64,000 bases of DNA from Lachnospiraceae bacterium (GCA_024682115.1 JAIKZO010000065.1:1-64000); one strand, 5' to 3'; counted from the first letter of the stretch, positions 38,362 to 49,059 are shown. The notes: generated from the letters alone by a model not told the origin. A program made the numbers and translations.

Positions 38362-39882
38362 ATGAAGAAAGTCTTTAAAAGATTATTTGCAATCGTATTA
38401 AGCACGGTGATCGCAACGGGTATACCGCTTTGCGCGTTCGCGGAAGATCCCGCAACGGGTGAGATAAGTTATACCTACAATCTCGATTACTGGGGAGACG
38501 TTCAGGATTCGCCCGATTTTTACACAGTATGCAAGGTCTTCACATCATCCGATCTGGGTCTTGAAGTAAAACTCAAGAATCCCGAAGGTCTTTTCGTGAG
38601 CGGGGATCTTCTCTACTTATGCGATACCGGTAATAACAGGATAATAGAGATCAAGAGGATTTCTTCGGAAAAACTCGAGGTCGTAAGGATAATAGACAGT
38701 TTTAAGGGTGCCGACAACAATACGTTCAGCGGACCTACGGACATAGCGATTTCCGAAGACGGCAATTTCTTTATCGCCGACAAGGGAAATGCCAGGGTGT
38801 TAAAACTCGATCCCGATTTCAACTTCCTGCTCGAGTTTGTAAAGCCCGTCGATAATACGCTCGATCCCAAGCTTACGTTCCAGCCCAGCAAGCTTGCCGT
38901 CGACACGGCCGAGAGAGTTTACTGTATAGCGACGGGTATCAACAAAGGTCTTATAAAGTATGAGCCCGACGGAACATTTTCGGGATTTGTCGGTGCGACA
39001 AAGGTTACATTTGATTTCATGGATTACCTCTGGAAGAAATTTGCGACACAGGCACAGAGAGCCCAGATGGAATCCTTTGTTCCCACCGAGTATGACAATA
39101 TCTACATGGACCATGAAGGTTTTGTGTACGCATGTACGGGTGCCGTTACAAGGGAAGATCTAAGGGCTGATAAAGCAGATGCCATAAGAAAGATCAACCT
39201 CATGGGTAACGATATCATGGTACGCAACGGTGAGTGGCCGATCTACGGTGATATCCATATGGGATCCGGCGGAGGATATGAAGGCCCTTCATATTTCTCG
39301 GATGTTACGGTGTTCCCCAACGATATTTTCGTATGTCTTGACAGGAACAGGGGACGTTGCTTCGGATACGACGATCAGGGACATCTTGTCTTTGCTTTCG
39401 GAGGAAACGGAAACATGGACGGATATTTCAGACGCCCCGTTGCGATAGAACACTTTGATCACGATCTTCTCGTGCTTGATACCCTTGATTGTGCGATCAC
39501 GGTATTCGTTCCGACCCATTTCGGAGGACTTGTTTACAATGCCATCGAGGAATTCGACGAAGGCCGATATATAGAGTCCGGTAAAGCCTGGGAAGAGGTG
39601 ATGAAACTCAACGGAAACTATGACCTGGCTTATATTGGCATAGGAAGATCACTGCTCCGTCAGGAAAGATATAAAGAAGCTATGGATTACTTCGAAGTTA
39701 AATACGATGATGAAAACTACTCAAAAGCCTTCAAACAGTATCGTAAGGAATGGGTGGAAGAGCATATAGTCATCATAGTCATCGTTCTGATCGCATTGTT
39801 CCTTATTCCCATGGGAATAGGAAAGATCAAGTCGATCAAGCATGAGATTGACATAGCGGATATAGATTGGGAGAAATCATGA
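38362..39882 (+). CDS. Secreted/membrane NHL-repeat protein with TPR-like segment and C-terminal TM
   Basis: Signal peptide, GLFVSGDLLYLCDTGNNRIIEIKR and FIADKGNARVLKL NHL motifs, C-terminal TM helix. Confidence 0.8.
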   Translation: MKKVFKRLFAIVLSTVIATGIPLCAFAEDPATGEISYTYNLDYWGDVQDSPDFYTVCKVFTSSDLGLEVKLKNPEGLFVSGDLLYLCDTGNNRIIEIKRISSEKLEVVRIIDSFKGADNNTFSGPTDIAISEDGNFFIADKGNARVLKLDPDFNFLLEFVKPVDNTLDPKLTFQPSKLAVDTAERVYCIATGINKGLIKYEPDGTFSGFVGATKVTFDFMDYLWKKFATQAQRAQMESFVPTEYDNIYMDHEGFVYACTGAVTREDLRADKADAIRKINLMGNDIMVRNGEWPIYGDIHMGSGGGYEGPSYFSDVTVFPNDIFVCLDRNRGRCFGYDDQGHLVFAFGGNGNMDGYFRRPVAIEHFDHDLLVLDTLDCAITVFVPTHFGGLVYNAIEEFDEGRYIESGKAWEEVMKLNGNYDLAYIGIGRSLLRQERYKEAMDYFEVKYDDENYSKAFKQYRKEWVEEHIVIIVIVLIALFLIPMGIGKIKSIKHEIDIADIDWEKS

Positions 39883-40535
39883 TCACAGCATTGACCAGAA
39901 AAGAAACATGGAACAGATATTTTGATTCGCTCAAGTTTGCGTTGTACATAATGACGCATCCGCTTGACGGATTTTGGGATCTTACGCACGAAAAGCGCGG
40001 AACCTATGCGGCGGCAAATACCATCCTCATCCTGACCATCATGGCCAGGCTCATGAGACTCAGGTTCACGAGCTTTATATTCGTACAGGTATACTGGGAG
40101 GAAGTAAATATCTTCCTTTATATCGGAAGTATCCTTTTTCCGCTGGCTTTATGGGTCATCGGAAACTGGGCGCTCACAACGCTCTTTGACGGAAAGGGAA
40201 GACTTGGACAGGTATATATGGCCACCTGTTACGGACTTGCTCCTTATCCGATCATCCAGTTCCCGCTCATGATCTTCAGTAATTTTGTAACTGTGGAAGA
40301 AGGGCAGTTCTATTCGGTACTCAGCGTGATCTCACTCATATACTGCGCCGTATGGATCGTTGTCGGAATGGGTCAGATACATGAGTTCTCGGCCGGTAAG
40401 AACCTTTTGTTCACGGTGGCTTCGCTTTTTGCGATGCTGGTAATGATATTCATCCTGATGATCTTCTTCAGCATGGTATCGCAGGGAGTATTCTACATCA
40501 TCTCCCTTGTGAGGGAATTCCTTTTCAGGCTATAG
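39867..40535 (+). CDS. YIP1-family membrane protein
   Basis: About 5 TM protein overlapping previous gene; YIP1-like NWALTTLFDGKGRLGQVYMATCYGLAPY. Confidence 0.75.
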   Translation: MGEIMITALTRKETWNRYFDSLKFALYIMTHPLDGFWDLTHEKRGTYAAANTILILTIMARLMRLRFTSFIFVQVYWEEVNIFLYIGSILFPLALWVIGNWALTTLFDGKGRLGQVYMATCYGLAPYPIIQFPLMIFSNFVTVEEGQFYSVLSVISLIYCAVWIVVGMGQIHEFSAGKNLLFTVASLFAMLVMIFILMIFFSMVSQGVFYIISLVREFLFRL

Positions 40536-40577
40536 CGCCTTCGGGCTTTCATAAAGTTTAGTTATTTTGGAGCGGAC

Positions 40578-43172
40578 ATGAAAAAAGAAAAGCATGTAAA
40601 TATTGAAAAGCAGACTGAACGCAACAATAAGATAAAGGAATTTCTAAAGAGCCTTATCTTTCCTGTTATCCTGACGGCGATAATACTCACGGGAGTTTTT
40701 GTCGTTATAAATTACCAGAATGCACCGGTGGAAGAGGAGATCATAGAGATCCATGCATTTGCGGGCGATGACAAACCCATCGTCATGGAAAACGATGCGA
40801 TCAAGTTTACCATGGATCCCACCAGCACCCAGTTTTCGGTTGAAGTGAAGGATTCGCATAAGATATGGTATTCGAATCCCGAAGGAGCCGAGAACGATTC
40901 ATCGGCACTTCCCGAGGAGAAGAACAAGCTTCAGTCGCCCCTGCTTATTTCCTATGCGGTCGAGACGGGACTTGAAACTTCGTTCAATGCTTATGAGCAG
41001 AGTATCCTTAACGGTATCTACGAGATAGAGCAGGGCGATGATTATATCAGGGTCAATTATTCGCTCGGTAACGTTGAGAAGGAATACGTGATCCCTCCCG
41101 TACTTACGGTGGACAACTATAAGAAATGGACATCGGGTATGGACAATAAGGATTCCGACACGGTTTCACAGTATTACAAAAAATACGACATCAATAAGCT
41201 CGGCAAAAAGGACAACAAGGAAGAGCTTCTGGAGAATTATCCGGAACTTGCCAATCAGGTATTATACGTTCTTCGTTCCAACACCAAGGAACAGATGCGT
41301 AAGAAGCTGCAGGGGATCTTCGAAGGTGTCGGTTATACTTATGAAGATTATGTAGCCGATAAGGAATTTGACTTTTCCGAGAGATCTTCGGACAAGCCGA
41401 TCTTCAATGCGAGCATAATATACAGACTTGACGGGGATGACCTCGTTGTGGAGGTTCCGTTCGATTCTCTCGAGTACAAAAAGGATTATCCTATATATAC
41501 ACTTACTCCGCTTCCTTATTTCGGAGCGGGAGGCAAGTCTGACGAAGGATATCTTTTCGTTCCGGAAGGTGGCGGAAGCCTCATTAACTTTAATAACGGC
41601 AAGACATCACAGGCCACCTATTACGCTAATGTATACGGATGGGATATGTGTCTTTCGCGTGATGCGGTCGTTCACAACACGAGAGCATATTACGGAGTAT
41701 ACGGAGTTGCGAGCGGAGATGATTCCTTCATCTGCATACTCGAGGACGGAAGAACATATGCTTCGATCCAGGCCGATATAGCCGGAAAGAACCATTCATA
41801 TAATTTTGTAAACGCGATCTATTCGATCTCACAGAGAGAACAGTACGATGTCGGAGACATAGCAAATTCCGATATCTACAAATACATTGAAAAGCTTCCC
41901 CAGGAATCCATCGTACAAAGATACAGTTTTGTATCTTCAAACAGCTATGTGGATATGGCGAAGGATTACGGCGATTATCTCAAGGATAAGTACGGCGATT
42001 ATCTGAAACTCAATACGGATTCAAATGTTCCCGTCAACATCGAGGTGATAGGAGCCATAGACAAGATCAAGCAGATCGTCGGAGTACCCGTGAGACGTCC
42101 CTTAAAGCTTACGACCTTTAAGGAAACAGCTTCAATACTCAGCACGCTTCATGATGAAGGTTTGAGCAATATGTCGGTCAAGCTGCTCGGATGGTGTAAC
42201 GGAGGAGTAAGACAGCAGATATTAAAGAGTATAAAGCTCAATTCGTCACTCGGCTCCAAGAAGGATCTTAAAAACCTGTGCGATACGGCCAATTCACTCG
42301 GGATAAACCTTTACCTTAACGGTATTACCCAGTACGCCTTTGATTCAAATCTGCTCGACGGATTCTTCTCATATACCGATGCGGCCAAGTTCATCAGTAA
42401 GGAAAGAGCCCAGCTGATGGAATACTCGCGTACCACTTATTCCGAAAGAGACGATCTGGATCCTTATTATCTGCTCCATACCGAAGTTGCCGCAAAGATG
42501 TCTGACAACCTGGTAAAATATGCACAGGATCTCGGTGTCGGCGCAGCTTTTGAAAATGACGGACGCGATGTTTCATCGGATTTCTACAAAAAGAAGTCCT
42601 ATTCAAGAGAAGCGGTATCAAGGCTTCATGAAGACAGGTTCAAGAGCCTTGACTCAACCAAGGTGATGATCAATATGGGTAACGACTATGCGATACCATA
42701 CGTTGATTTTGTTACAGGCATGGACCTTCGCGGAAGCGAATACACGATCATCGATGAGTGTGTTCCCTTCTATCAGCTGGCGATCCACGGCTATATAGAT
42801 TATGCCGGACGTCCGCTCAATATCTGCGGTAACGCGGAGGATGCACTGCTTTACAGCGCTGAATACGGTGCAGGACTTTCGTTCTCGATAATGAAGGAAA
42901 GTGCATTTGCGCTGCAGAAGACGCTTTATACCGAATACTACGGTTCGAACTTTGATTCCTGCCATCAGTATATAGTAGACACTTATAACAGATACAATTC
43001 CGAACTCGGACATACCTTCTGTCAAGAGATGACTGGTCATGACAATCTGACGGAAACGGTTTCCCTCACCGAATACGAAGACGGGACAAAGGTATATGTC
43101 AATTACGGATACGAAGATTATACGGAAGGTTCCGTTACGGTTCCTGCCAGAGACTATAAAGTAGTCAGATAG
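40578..43172 (+). CDS. Large secreted/membrane-anchored protein, DUF5696-like
   Basis: N-terminal TM, 864 aa, embedded between two permease pairs; family call from context and general resemblance. Confidence 0.6.
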   Translation: MKKEKHVNIEKQTERNNKIKEFLKSLIFPVILTAIILTGVFVVINYQNAPVEEEIIEIHAFAGDDKPIVMENDAIKFTMDPTSTQFSVEVKDSHKIWYSNPEGAENDSSALPEEKNKLQSPLLISYAVETGLETSFNAYEQSILNGIYEIEQGDDYIRVNYSLGNVEKEYVIPPVLTVDNYKKWTSGMDNKDSDTVSQYYKKYDINKLGKKDNKEELLENYPELANQVLYVLRSNTKEQMRKKLQGIFEGVGYTYEDYVADKEFDFSERSSDKPIFNASIIYRLDGDDLVVEVPFDSLEYKKDYPIYTLTPLPYFGAGGKSDEGYLFVPEGGGSLINFNNGKTSQATYYANVYGWDMCLSRDAVVHNTRAYYGVYGVASGDDSFICILEDGRTYASIQADIAGKNHSYNFVNAIYSISQREQYDVGDIANSDIYKYIEKLPQESIVQRYSFVSSNSYVDMAKDYGDYLKDKYGDYLKLNTDSNVPVNIEVIGAIDKIKQIVGVPVRRPLKLTTFKETASILSTLHDEGLSNMSVKLLGWCNGGVRQQILKSIKLNSSLGSKKDLKNLCDTANSLGINLYLNGITQYAFDSNLLDGFFSYTDAAKFISKERAQLMEYSRTTYSERDDLDPYYLLHTEVAAKMSDNLVKYAQDLGVGAAFENDGRDVSSDFYKKKSYSREAVSRLHEDRFKSLDSTKVMINMGNDYAIPYVDFVTGMDLRGSEYTIIDECVPFYQLAIHGYIDYAGRPLNICGNAEDALLYSAEYGAGLSFSIMKESAFALQKTLYTEYYGSNFDSCHQYIVDTYNRYNSELGHTFCQEMTGHDNLTETVSLTEYEDGTKVYVNYGYEDYTEGSVTVPARDYKVVR

Positions 43173-43192
43173 AGCGATCTTTTCGGAGGAAG

Positions 43193-44104
43193 ATGATGAA
43201 GAAAAAGAAGAACAAACTTGCAGGTCTGCAAAAGAGAAAGGCCATAGCGGGATATATGTTCATATCGCCGTTCCTGATAGGCTTCCTGGTTTTCATGGTC
43301 AAGCCCTTCTTTCAGTCGGCATATATGAGCTTCAGTACGGTTGAACTCGGATCCGCCACGTTTTCACAGACCTGGGTGGGATTGATGAACTACAAGCAGG
43401 CATTCCTGGTAGATCCCGAGTTTAACAGATTCCTTGTTGAAGAGATCTCGAGGATGATAATCTATTCGCTGGCTATCATAGTTTTCAGCTTCTTTGTATC
43501 GCTGATACTTAACCAGACTTTCAAAGGAAGAGCTTTGGTCCGTGCCGTTTTCTTCCTTCCCGTTATCCTTTCTTCGGGAGTTATCCTCGGCCTTGAAACG
43601 GATAACCAGCTGATGGCCACCCTTGCCCAGCAGATAGAGGTAACGACCACGGGCGTGAGCATCACGGACGGTCTCGAAACGATCCTTACCACTGCCGGAG
43701 TAGGTACGAGAGCTCTTGAGACACTGTTTGAGATCATCGACAATATCTATGATGTGGCGATAGCTTCGGGAATTCAGATCATCATATTCCTTTCGGGACT
43801 TCAGACGATATCTTCGAGCATGTACGAAGCAGCCGATATAGAGGGATGCACGAAGTGGGAGAGTCTGTGGAAGATCACATTCCCCATGATAAGCTCACTG
43901 TTCCTTGTTAACTGGATATACACCGTAATAGATTTCTGCATGCGTTCGGACAACCAGGTAATAGAAAAGATCCAGACTGTCATGATCGATCAGCTGAATT
44001 ACGGAGCGGCATCAGCCATGTCGTGGGTATATTTCCTTATTATCCTTGCCTTTGTAGGAATAACCTCAGGCTTGATCTCTAGGGGGGTTTACTACTATGA
44101 ATGA
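43193..44104 (+). CDS. Sugar ABC transporter permease
   Basis: EAADIEGCTKWESLWKITFPMISSLF EAA loop; multi-TM. Confidence 0.92.
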   Translation: MMKKKKNKLAGLQKRKAIAGYMFISPFLIGFLVFMVKPFFQSAYMSFSTVELGSATFSQTWVGLMNYKQAFLVDPEFNRFLVEEISRMIIYSLAIIVFSFFVSLILNQTFKGRALVRAVFFLPVILSSGVILGLETDNQLMATLAQQIEVTTTGVSITDGLETILTTAGVGTRALETLFEIIDNIYDVAIASGIQIIIFLSGLQTISSSMYEAADIEGCTKWESLWKITFPMISSLFLVNWIYTVIDFCMRSDNQVIEKIQTVMIDQLNYGAASAMSWVYFLIILAFVGITSGLISRGVYYYE

Positions 44105-45104
44105 TAAGATGAAGGTAAAGAAGAATAAAAGTGAATTCTGGGAAAGAAACCGGAAGTCGGGCGGATATCTCCTTAAGAGGAAGATAATGAACGTATGCAT
44201 AAGCATAGCCAGGTTCATCCTGCTTTTCGGTCTGTGCTTCCTCATACTTCAGCCCATACTTAACAAGATCTCGGTAAGCTTCATGACGGAACAGGATCTT
44301 TACAATCCGATCGTCATTTCGATACCCGAGCACTTTACTACCGATAACTACAAGCTGGCGGCGGAACTCATGACTTATTCCAAGTCATTGAAGAATTCGA
44401 TAGTCATATCGCTGACGATAGCGGTGCTCCAGATATTTGTCTGCACGCTGGTCGGATATGGATTTGCTAGATTCGAATTCCCGTTAAAGAAATTCTGGTT
44501 TGCCTGTGTTATCCTTGTTATCCTGATACCGCCGCAGACCATATCGAGTTCGCTGCATCTGCACTTTAAGTTCTTTGACATACTGGGGCTGTTTAAGCTG
44601 ATAAAAGGGCAGACCGTTAACCTCAGAGGTTCGATCCTTCCTTATTATCTGATGAGTGCGGGATGTATGGGTCTTAAGAACGGACTTTATATCTTTATGA
44701 TAAGACAGTTCTTCCGCAATATACCCGGAGATCTTGAGGAAGCTGCTTACGTTGACGGATGCGGAACACTGAAGACCTTCTTCAGGATCATGCTTCCCGA
44801 AGCCAAGCCCATCATCACATCGTGCTTCCTGTTCTCTTTCGTATGGCAGTGGACCGACGGATTTTATTCAAAGATGTTCCTCGGCGGAACGCCTCTCGTA
44901 AGTACTTCACTTGCCAGGATCGTGGATTCGCTCGGCGCGTATATCCAGAGAATAACGGGAGTTAAGACCACCATATCGATCGCTTATTCAAACTGTATCC
45001 TTGCAACGGGAACGCTGATGATCATCATGCCGCTCATCATCCTTTATCTCTTTGCCCAGAGACAGTTCGTGGAAAGTATCAGCTCTACCGGTATTAAAAT
45101 GTAA
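44097..45104 (+). CDS. Carbohydrate ABC transporter permease
   Basis: EAAYVDGCGTLKTFFRIMLPEAKPIITSCFLFSFVWQW; C-terminal QRQFVESISSTGIKM. Confidence 0.94.
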   Translation: MNDKMKVKKNKSEFWERNRKSGGYLLKRKIMNVCISIARFILLFGLCFLILQPILNKISVSFMTEQDLYNPIVISIPEHFTTDNYKLAAELMTYSKSLKNSIVISLTIAVLQIFVCTLVGYGFARFEFPLKKFWFACVILVILIPPQTISSSLHLHFKFFDILGLFKLIKGQTVNLRGSILPYYLMSAGCMGLKNGLYIFMIRQFFRNIPGDLEEAAYVDGCGTLKTFFRIMLPEAKPIITSCFLFSFVWQWTDGFYSKMFLGGTPLVSTSLARIVDSLGAYIQRITGVKTTISIAYSNCILATGTLMIIMPLIILYLFAQRQFVESISSTGIKM

Positions 45105-45125
45105 GTTTGAATATGCATATAAATG

Positions 45126-45134
45126 TGGTATAAT
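45126..45134 (+). promoter_or_regulatory. Candidate extended -10 promoter (TGGTATAAT) for solute-binding protein gene
   Basis: TG-G-TATAAT about 100 bp upstream of start; consensus -10. Confidence 0.55.
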
Positions 45135-45234
45135 TGAGTCTGTATTGGTCATCCGACCCGGAAAATTCGGAAGACCCGTATATAGATTGGTGAATCAATA
45201 GTGATCCATCAACATCTTTTAAGGAGGAAAAAAT

Positions 45235-46719
45235 ATGAAAAAGCCTATGGCAAAGAAAGCTTTAGCAGCAGCAACAGCAGCAGCTATGGCTATGAGCGCC
45301 GTTGCTTGTGGTGCTGCAAATCAGGCAGCAGCTCCTGCAGCAGATCAGCCCGCTGCAGACACAGCAACAGAGACAACGGATACGGCTTCTACCGAGACTG
45401 AAGCAGAACCCGCTGAAGAAGAGGAAGTTAGCCCTTACACAGTGCTGACAGACGCAGACGGTAATGTTTATGACCTCGGCGGAATGGAGATCATTATCCG
45501 TAACTGGTGGTCACCCGATGAGCCCGCTGAACCTGCCAACGAGTATGAAGAAGCTCGTCAGGAGTGGAGAGACTGGGCACAGGAGACCTATAACTTCACC
45601 ATCAAGGAACAGGCTATCTCTGACTGGGGCAGCGCTCCTCAGGATTTCGTAGACTACTGTACAACAGGTGGCGACGATGTTAACTATGTATTCACACTTC
45701 GTGATGACCCGGCTGTAACATCAGCTATGGCTAACGGACTTATGTATGACCTTGCTACTCTTGATTGCCTTGATTTCTCTCAGGACAAGTTCCAGAACAA
45801 CATGCTTCACGAGCAGTACGCTAAGGGTGATTCAATTTATTGTATGTATGCAGGACTTTCTGAAGCACGTACAGGTGTATACTTCAACAAGAGAGTTCTT
45901 ACAGACGCAGGTATCGATCCCGAGTCACTTTATGACATGCAGGCTGACGGCACATGGACATGGGATAAGTTCGACGAGCTTATGGGTCAGTGCCAGAGAG
46001 ATACCGATAACGACGGTGTAGATGATGTTTACGGTCTTACCGTTAACGAAGGTAACATGACAACAGCTGCCATCTTCTCTAACGGCGGTTCTTATGTTGG
46101 TAAGGATGCTAACGGTTACTTCTATAACCTTGAGTCTCCTGAGACAACAGAAGCCCTTGAGTGGACTGTTGATATGTTCACAAAGTATGACCAGCATGAT
46201 CCCGAGGGAGCAGAATGGGATTACTACAAGGAAGAGTTTATCAACGGATCTGTAGCATTCATGGTTGATGATGAGTACTGCGGAACACCCGGTAACTTCC
46301 TTCAGGATATGCAGGATGAAGTCGGATTCGTAATGTTCCCTAAGGGACCTCACGGAACAGACTATGTCAACGTTTGGTCTAACAACCCTGCTTGTATCCC
46401 TGCTTGCTACGATGCTGACAGAGCTTGGAAGATCGCATTCGCTTGGAACCTCTTTACCGACGATCCCGTTGGTTACGAGAACTACAACGGATTCCTTTCA
46501 ACAGCACGTGAAGGTATCTTCGACTCAAGAGCAGTTGATGAGACTATCACAATGATGTCAGAACCCAAGTACGGAACGATCGCATTCCACGGTCTTATTC
46601 CTAACCTCAACTTAGGACCTGACTTCGTATGGGGCATCGGACCTAACTCTGTTGTATCAGAAGCTCAGGAAGCTATCAGAGATACATGGAAGTCTTACAT
46701 AGACGATGCCAATAAGTAA
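45235..46719 (+). CDS. Extracellular solute-binding lipoprotein
   Basis: Lipobox SAVACGAAN; SBP family 1 features; strong RBS aaggagg. Confidence 0.93.
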   Translation: MKKPMAKKALAAATAAAMAMSAVACGAANQAAAPAADQPAADTATETTDTASTETEAEPAEEEEVSPYTVLTDADGNVYDLGGMEIIIRNWWSPDEPAEPANEYEEARQEWRDWAQETYNFTIKEQAISDWGSAPQDFVDYCTTGGDDVNYVFTLRDDPAVTSAMANGLMYDLATLDCLDFSQDKFQNNMLHEQYAKGDSIYCMYAGLSEARTGVYFNKRVLTDAGIDPESLYDMQADGTWTWDKFDELMGQCQRDTDNDGVDDVYGLTVNEGNMTTAAIFSNGGSYVGKDANGYFYNLESPETTEALEWTVDMFTKYDQHDPEGAEWDYYKEEFINGSVAFMVDDEYCGTPGNFLQDMQDEVGFVMFPKGPHGTDYVNVWSNNPACIPACYDADRAWKIAFAWNLFTDDPVGYENYNGFLSTAREGIFDSRAVDETITMMSEPKYGTIAFHGLIPNLNLGPDFVWGIGPNSVVSEAQEAIRDTWKSYIDDANK

Positions 46720-46753
46720 GAGTTAAGATATTAACTTACTGAAATGAAATTTT

Positions 46754-46784
46754 AGGGTGGTGTTTTCCGGGCACCACCCTTTTT
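46754..46784 (+). terminator. Rho-independent terminator
   Basis: AGGGTGGTG-TTTTCCGGG-CACCACCCT-TTTT. Confidence 0.92.
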
Positions 46785-46854
46785 ATGAGCTCAAAACGAA
46801 AAGGATATTTATGTGAATGCAGGATAATCATGTATAGTGCGGTTATACATAGTG

Positions 46855-46863
46855 TGATATACT
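46855..46863 (+). promoter_or_regulatory. Candidate extended -10 promoter (TGATATACT)
   Basis: TG-A-TATACT just after the terminator and before the HD-GYP gene. Confidence 0.45.
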
Positions 46864-46881
46864 GTTATCCTGATAATCTAT

Positions 46882-49044
46882 TTGATCACGGAATATTTCG
46901 ATCGGTCTTGGAGAGATATGATGGGGAATAAAGATTCCAAAAAACGTCTTATAAAAGAATTCACGGTTCTTCCTAAGCCGGGAGAGCCTTCTGTCGTATT
47001 CTATTTTCTGCTGCTCGTACTTTATCTGTTGTCGTATTTTATGACAGCAAGAGCAGCAAAGATGGACGGAGTTTACATGATAATGGGTCATCCGGTCCCG
47101 ATTGCTTCTTTTACCGGAGTTTTTTCTTCGTTTGCCAATATCTGTGTCATGTTCCTTGCAGTCTTTTATAAAAAGCGCGGCTATATTACCGCCCTTGTTC
47201 TTTTGCTCTTCCAGTTACCGTGGATCTTCAGGAACATAATCGTCAGCGGGGAACTGGCAAGCATACAGGGAATCTTCAGTGATCTTTTCACGATAGTAGC
47301 CATAACTATCATCCATCTGAGTAACAAGAAGATAGATAATTTCAGATCCGTTGAGATCGAATATCTGAAGGATCAGCAGAAATTCTCACAGCATCTGTTC
47401 GAACAGACCGCGACCGCGCTCGTAAACGCAATAGATGCAAAGGACACTTATTCGCACGGTCATTCGCTGAGAGTTGCAGAGTATTCCGAAAGGATAGCAA
47501 GGGCAATGGGTCGTTCTGCCGAAGAATGTTACAAGATCTACTATACCGCCCTGCTTCACGATGTCGGAAAGATAGGTATCGATGACAGTATCATAAACAA
47601 AAAAGGAAAACTCACTCCCGAGGAGTATGAAATCATAAAACAGCACCCTGCCATGGGTAATCAGATTCTTTCAAGTATCAATGAATATCCCTACCTCAGC
47701 ATAGGAGCGCATTTCCATCATGAAAGATATGACGGAAAGGGTTATCCCGTAGGATTGAAGGGAGACGATATCCCGGAGATAGCAAGGATCATTTCCGTTG
47801 CCGATGCATATGATGCGATGTCTTCAAACCGAAGCTACAGGGATGCGATCCCCCAACAGCTGGTCCGTGAAGAGATCGTTAAGGGTGCGGGAACCCAGTT
47901 CGATCCCGAAATATCCAAGGTCATGCAGCATCTTATAGATATGGATACGGAATACCGGATGAAAGAAAGAGCTGCGGTCAGAGAGCTTGCGGGAAATAAC
48001 GAACTGCATTGCGGTGAATACAGGAGCGTGACATCAGACGGTGTTCTGTTAAGCCCCAGACCGACCAGGATCCATCTTAAGTATTCATCTGTCGCGAAGA
48101 CGTCCTCGGAATCACGGCCGCCTGCGATGATCATTTTTGATTCGCTTGACGGACGTGTCCATGAAGATGAGAGGACCATCGGCGAGCTGAATTACTTCGA
48201 ATATTGTGAGCTTTGGTTTGACGGTCACTCGACCGAGACCGGAGCCAGGAAACTTAAAACAGGTATCATAGATCATGAACCTACAAGGCAGATAAAACAG
48301 GTTTCTTCGGAAGAGATCGAATATGATGTCGAGGCGGTAAAATGCAAGGACCATATCCTCATAAGGATAGATGACGGATTAAGAACGGTAGAGGCTACGA
48401 TCGCGCTTCCCGACAGTTCCCGTTTTGCGTATTTTTCGCTCACCGGTGAAGAGTGCGATATCTTCGATGTCAGCATAACCGAAGCCGATGAAGAGGTTCC
48501 GATCGACTATATACCGAGAATAGCCGAGGAGATCAGCTATATTAAAAATGTTCCCGAAGGAGATATTCCGAATATCCAGATCGACGGGCAAAGGACCGAC
48601 GCGACCGAAGGCATTCCCGTAATAGACGGGATGAGAGTTTCTTTCCATACGATGAGTCTTCCTACCGCAAGGCTTATCTGGCATTGTCCCTACTTTGTGC
48701 TGTTTTATTCCGATGATAAAAAAGTCAGAGGTGAAGGCTACAGGGAATATGCACTCGTAAGGCTTGACGGAGAAAAGATCGGAACGGTAGAACTTTCGGA
48801 GAACAGGACCGTGGCAAGTCAGGAAGAGAACTTTGCAGGCTGGGATGCGTGGAAGAAGGCCAATAAAGAGGGCTTTGACTGTGTCGTAAGGTTCGAGAGG
48901 AAAAATAACAGGATAACGATGATCACCGAAAATCTCGGTATGTCCGTAAAGAGTGTGACCACCATAAACGACGGAATCGAAGATATTTATTTTTCACTTA
49001 CCGGAGACCAGGTTGCGCTTACGGGAATAAGGATAGTCAAGTGA
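46882..49044 (+). CDS. Membrane HD-GYP domain protein with novel C-terminal extension
   Basis: N-terminal TMs; HGHSLRVAEYSERIARAMG, LLHDVGKIGI, HHERYDGKGYPVGLKGDDIP. Possible later ATG at 46921 (atgggg). C-terminal region from about 48000 not recognised. Confidence 0.92.
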   Translation: MITEYFDRSWRDMMGNKDSKKRLIKEFTVLPKPGEPSVVFYFLLLVLYLLSYFMTARAAKMDGVYMIMGHPVPIASFTGVFSSFANICVMFLAVFYKKRGYITALVLLLFQLPWIFRNIIVSGELASIQGIFSDLFTIVAITIIHLSNKKIDNFRSVEIEYLKDQQKFSQHLFEQTATALVNAIDAKDTYSHGHSLRVAEYSERIARAMGRSAEECYKIYYTALLHDVGKIGIDDSIINKKGKLTPEEYEIIKQHPAMGNQILSSINEYPYLSIGAHFHHERYDGKGYPVGLKGDDIPEIARIISVADAYDAMSSNRSYRDAIPQQLVREEIVKGAGTQFDPEISKVMQHLIDMDTEYRMKERAAVRELAGNNELHCGEYRSVTSDGVLLSPRPTRIHLKYSSVAKTSSESRPPAMIIFDSLDGRVHEDERTIGELNYFEYCELWFDGHSTETGARKLKTGIIDHEPTRQIKQVSSEEIEYDVEAVKCKDHILIRIDDGLRTVEATIALPDSSRFAYFSLTGEECDIFDVSITEADEEVPIDYIPRIAEEISYIKNVPEGDIPNIQIDGQRTDATEGIPVIDGMRVSFHTMSLPTARLIWHCPYFVLFYSDDKKVRGEGYREYALVRLDGEKIGTVELSENRTVASQEENFAGWDAWKKANKEGFDCVVRFERKNNRITMITENLGMSVKSVTTINDGIEDIYFSLTGDQVALTGIRIVK

Positions 49045-49059
49045 TCTTTTAACGCTCAT

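Noticed and set aside
29317-46719. Xylan locus as a recently acquired genomic island
   Set aside because: No integrase, transposase, tRNA-adjacent att site or obvious compositional break visible; only the foldbacks hint at rearrangement.
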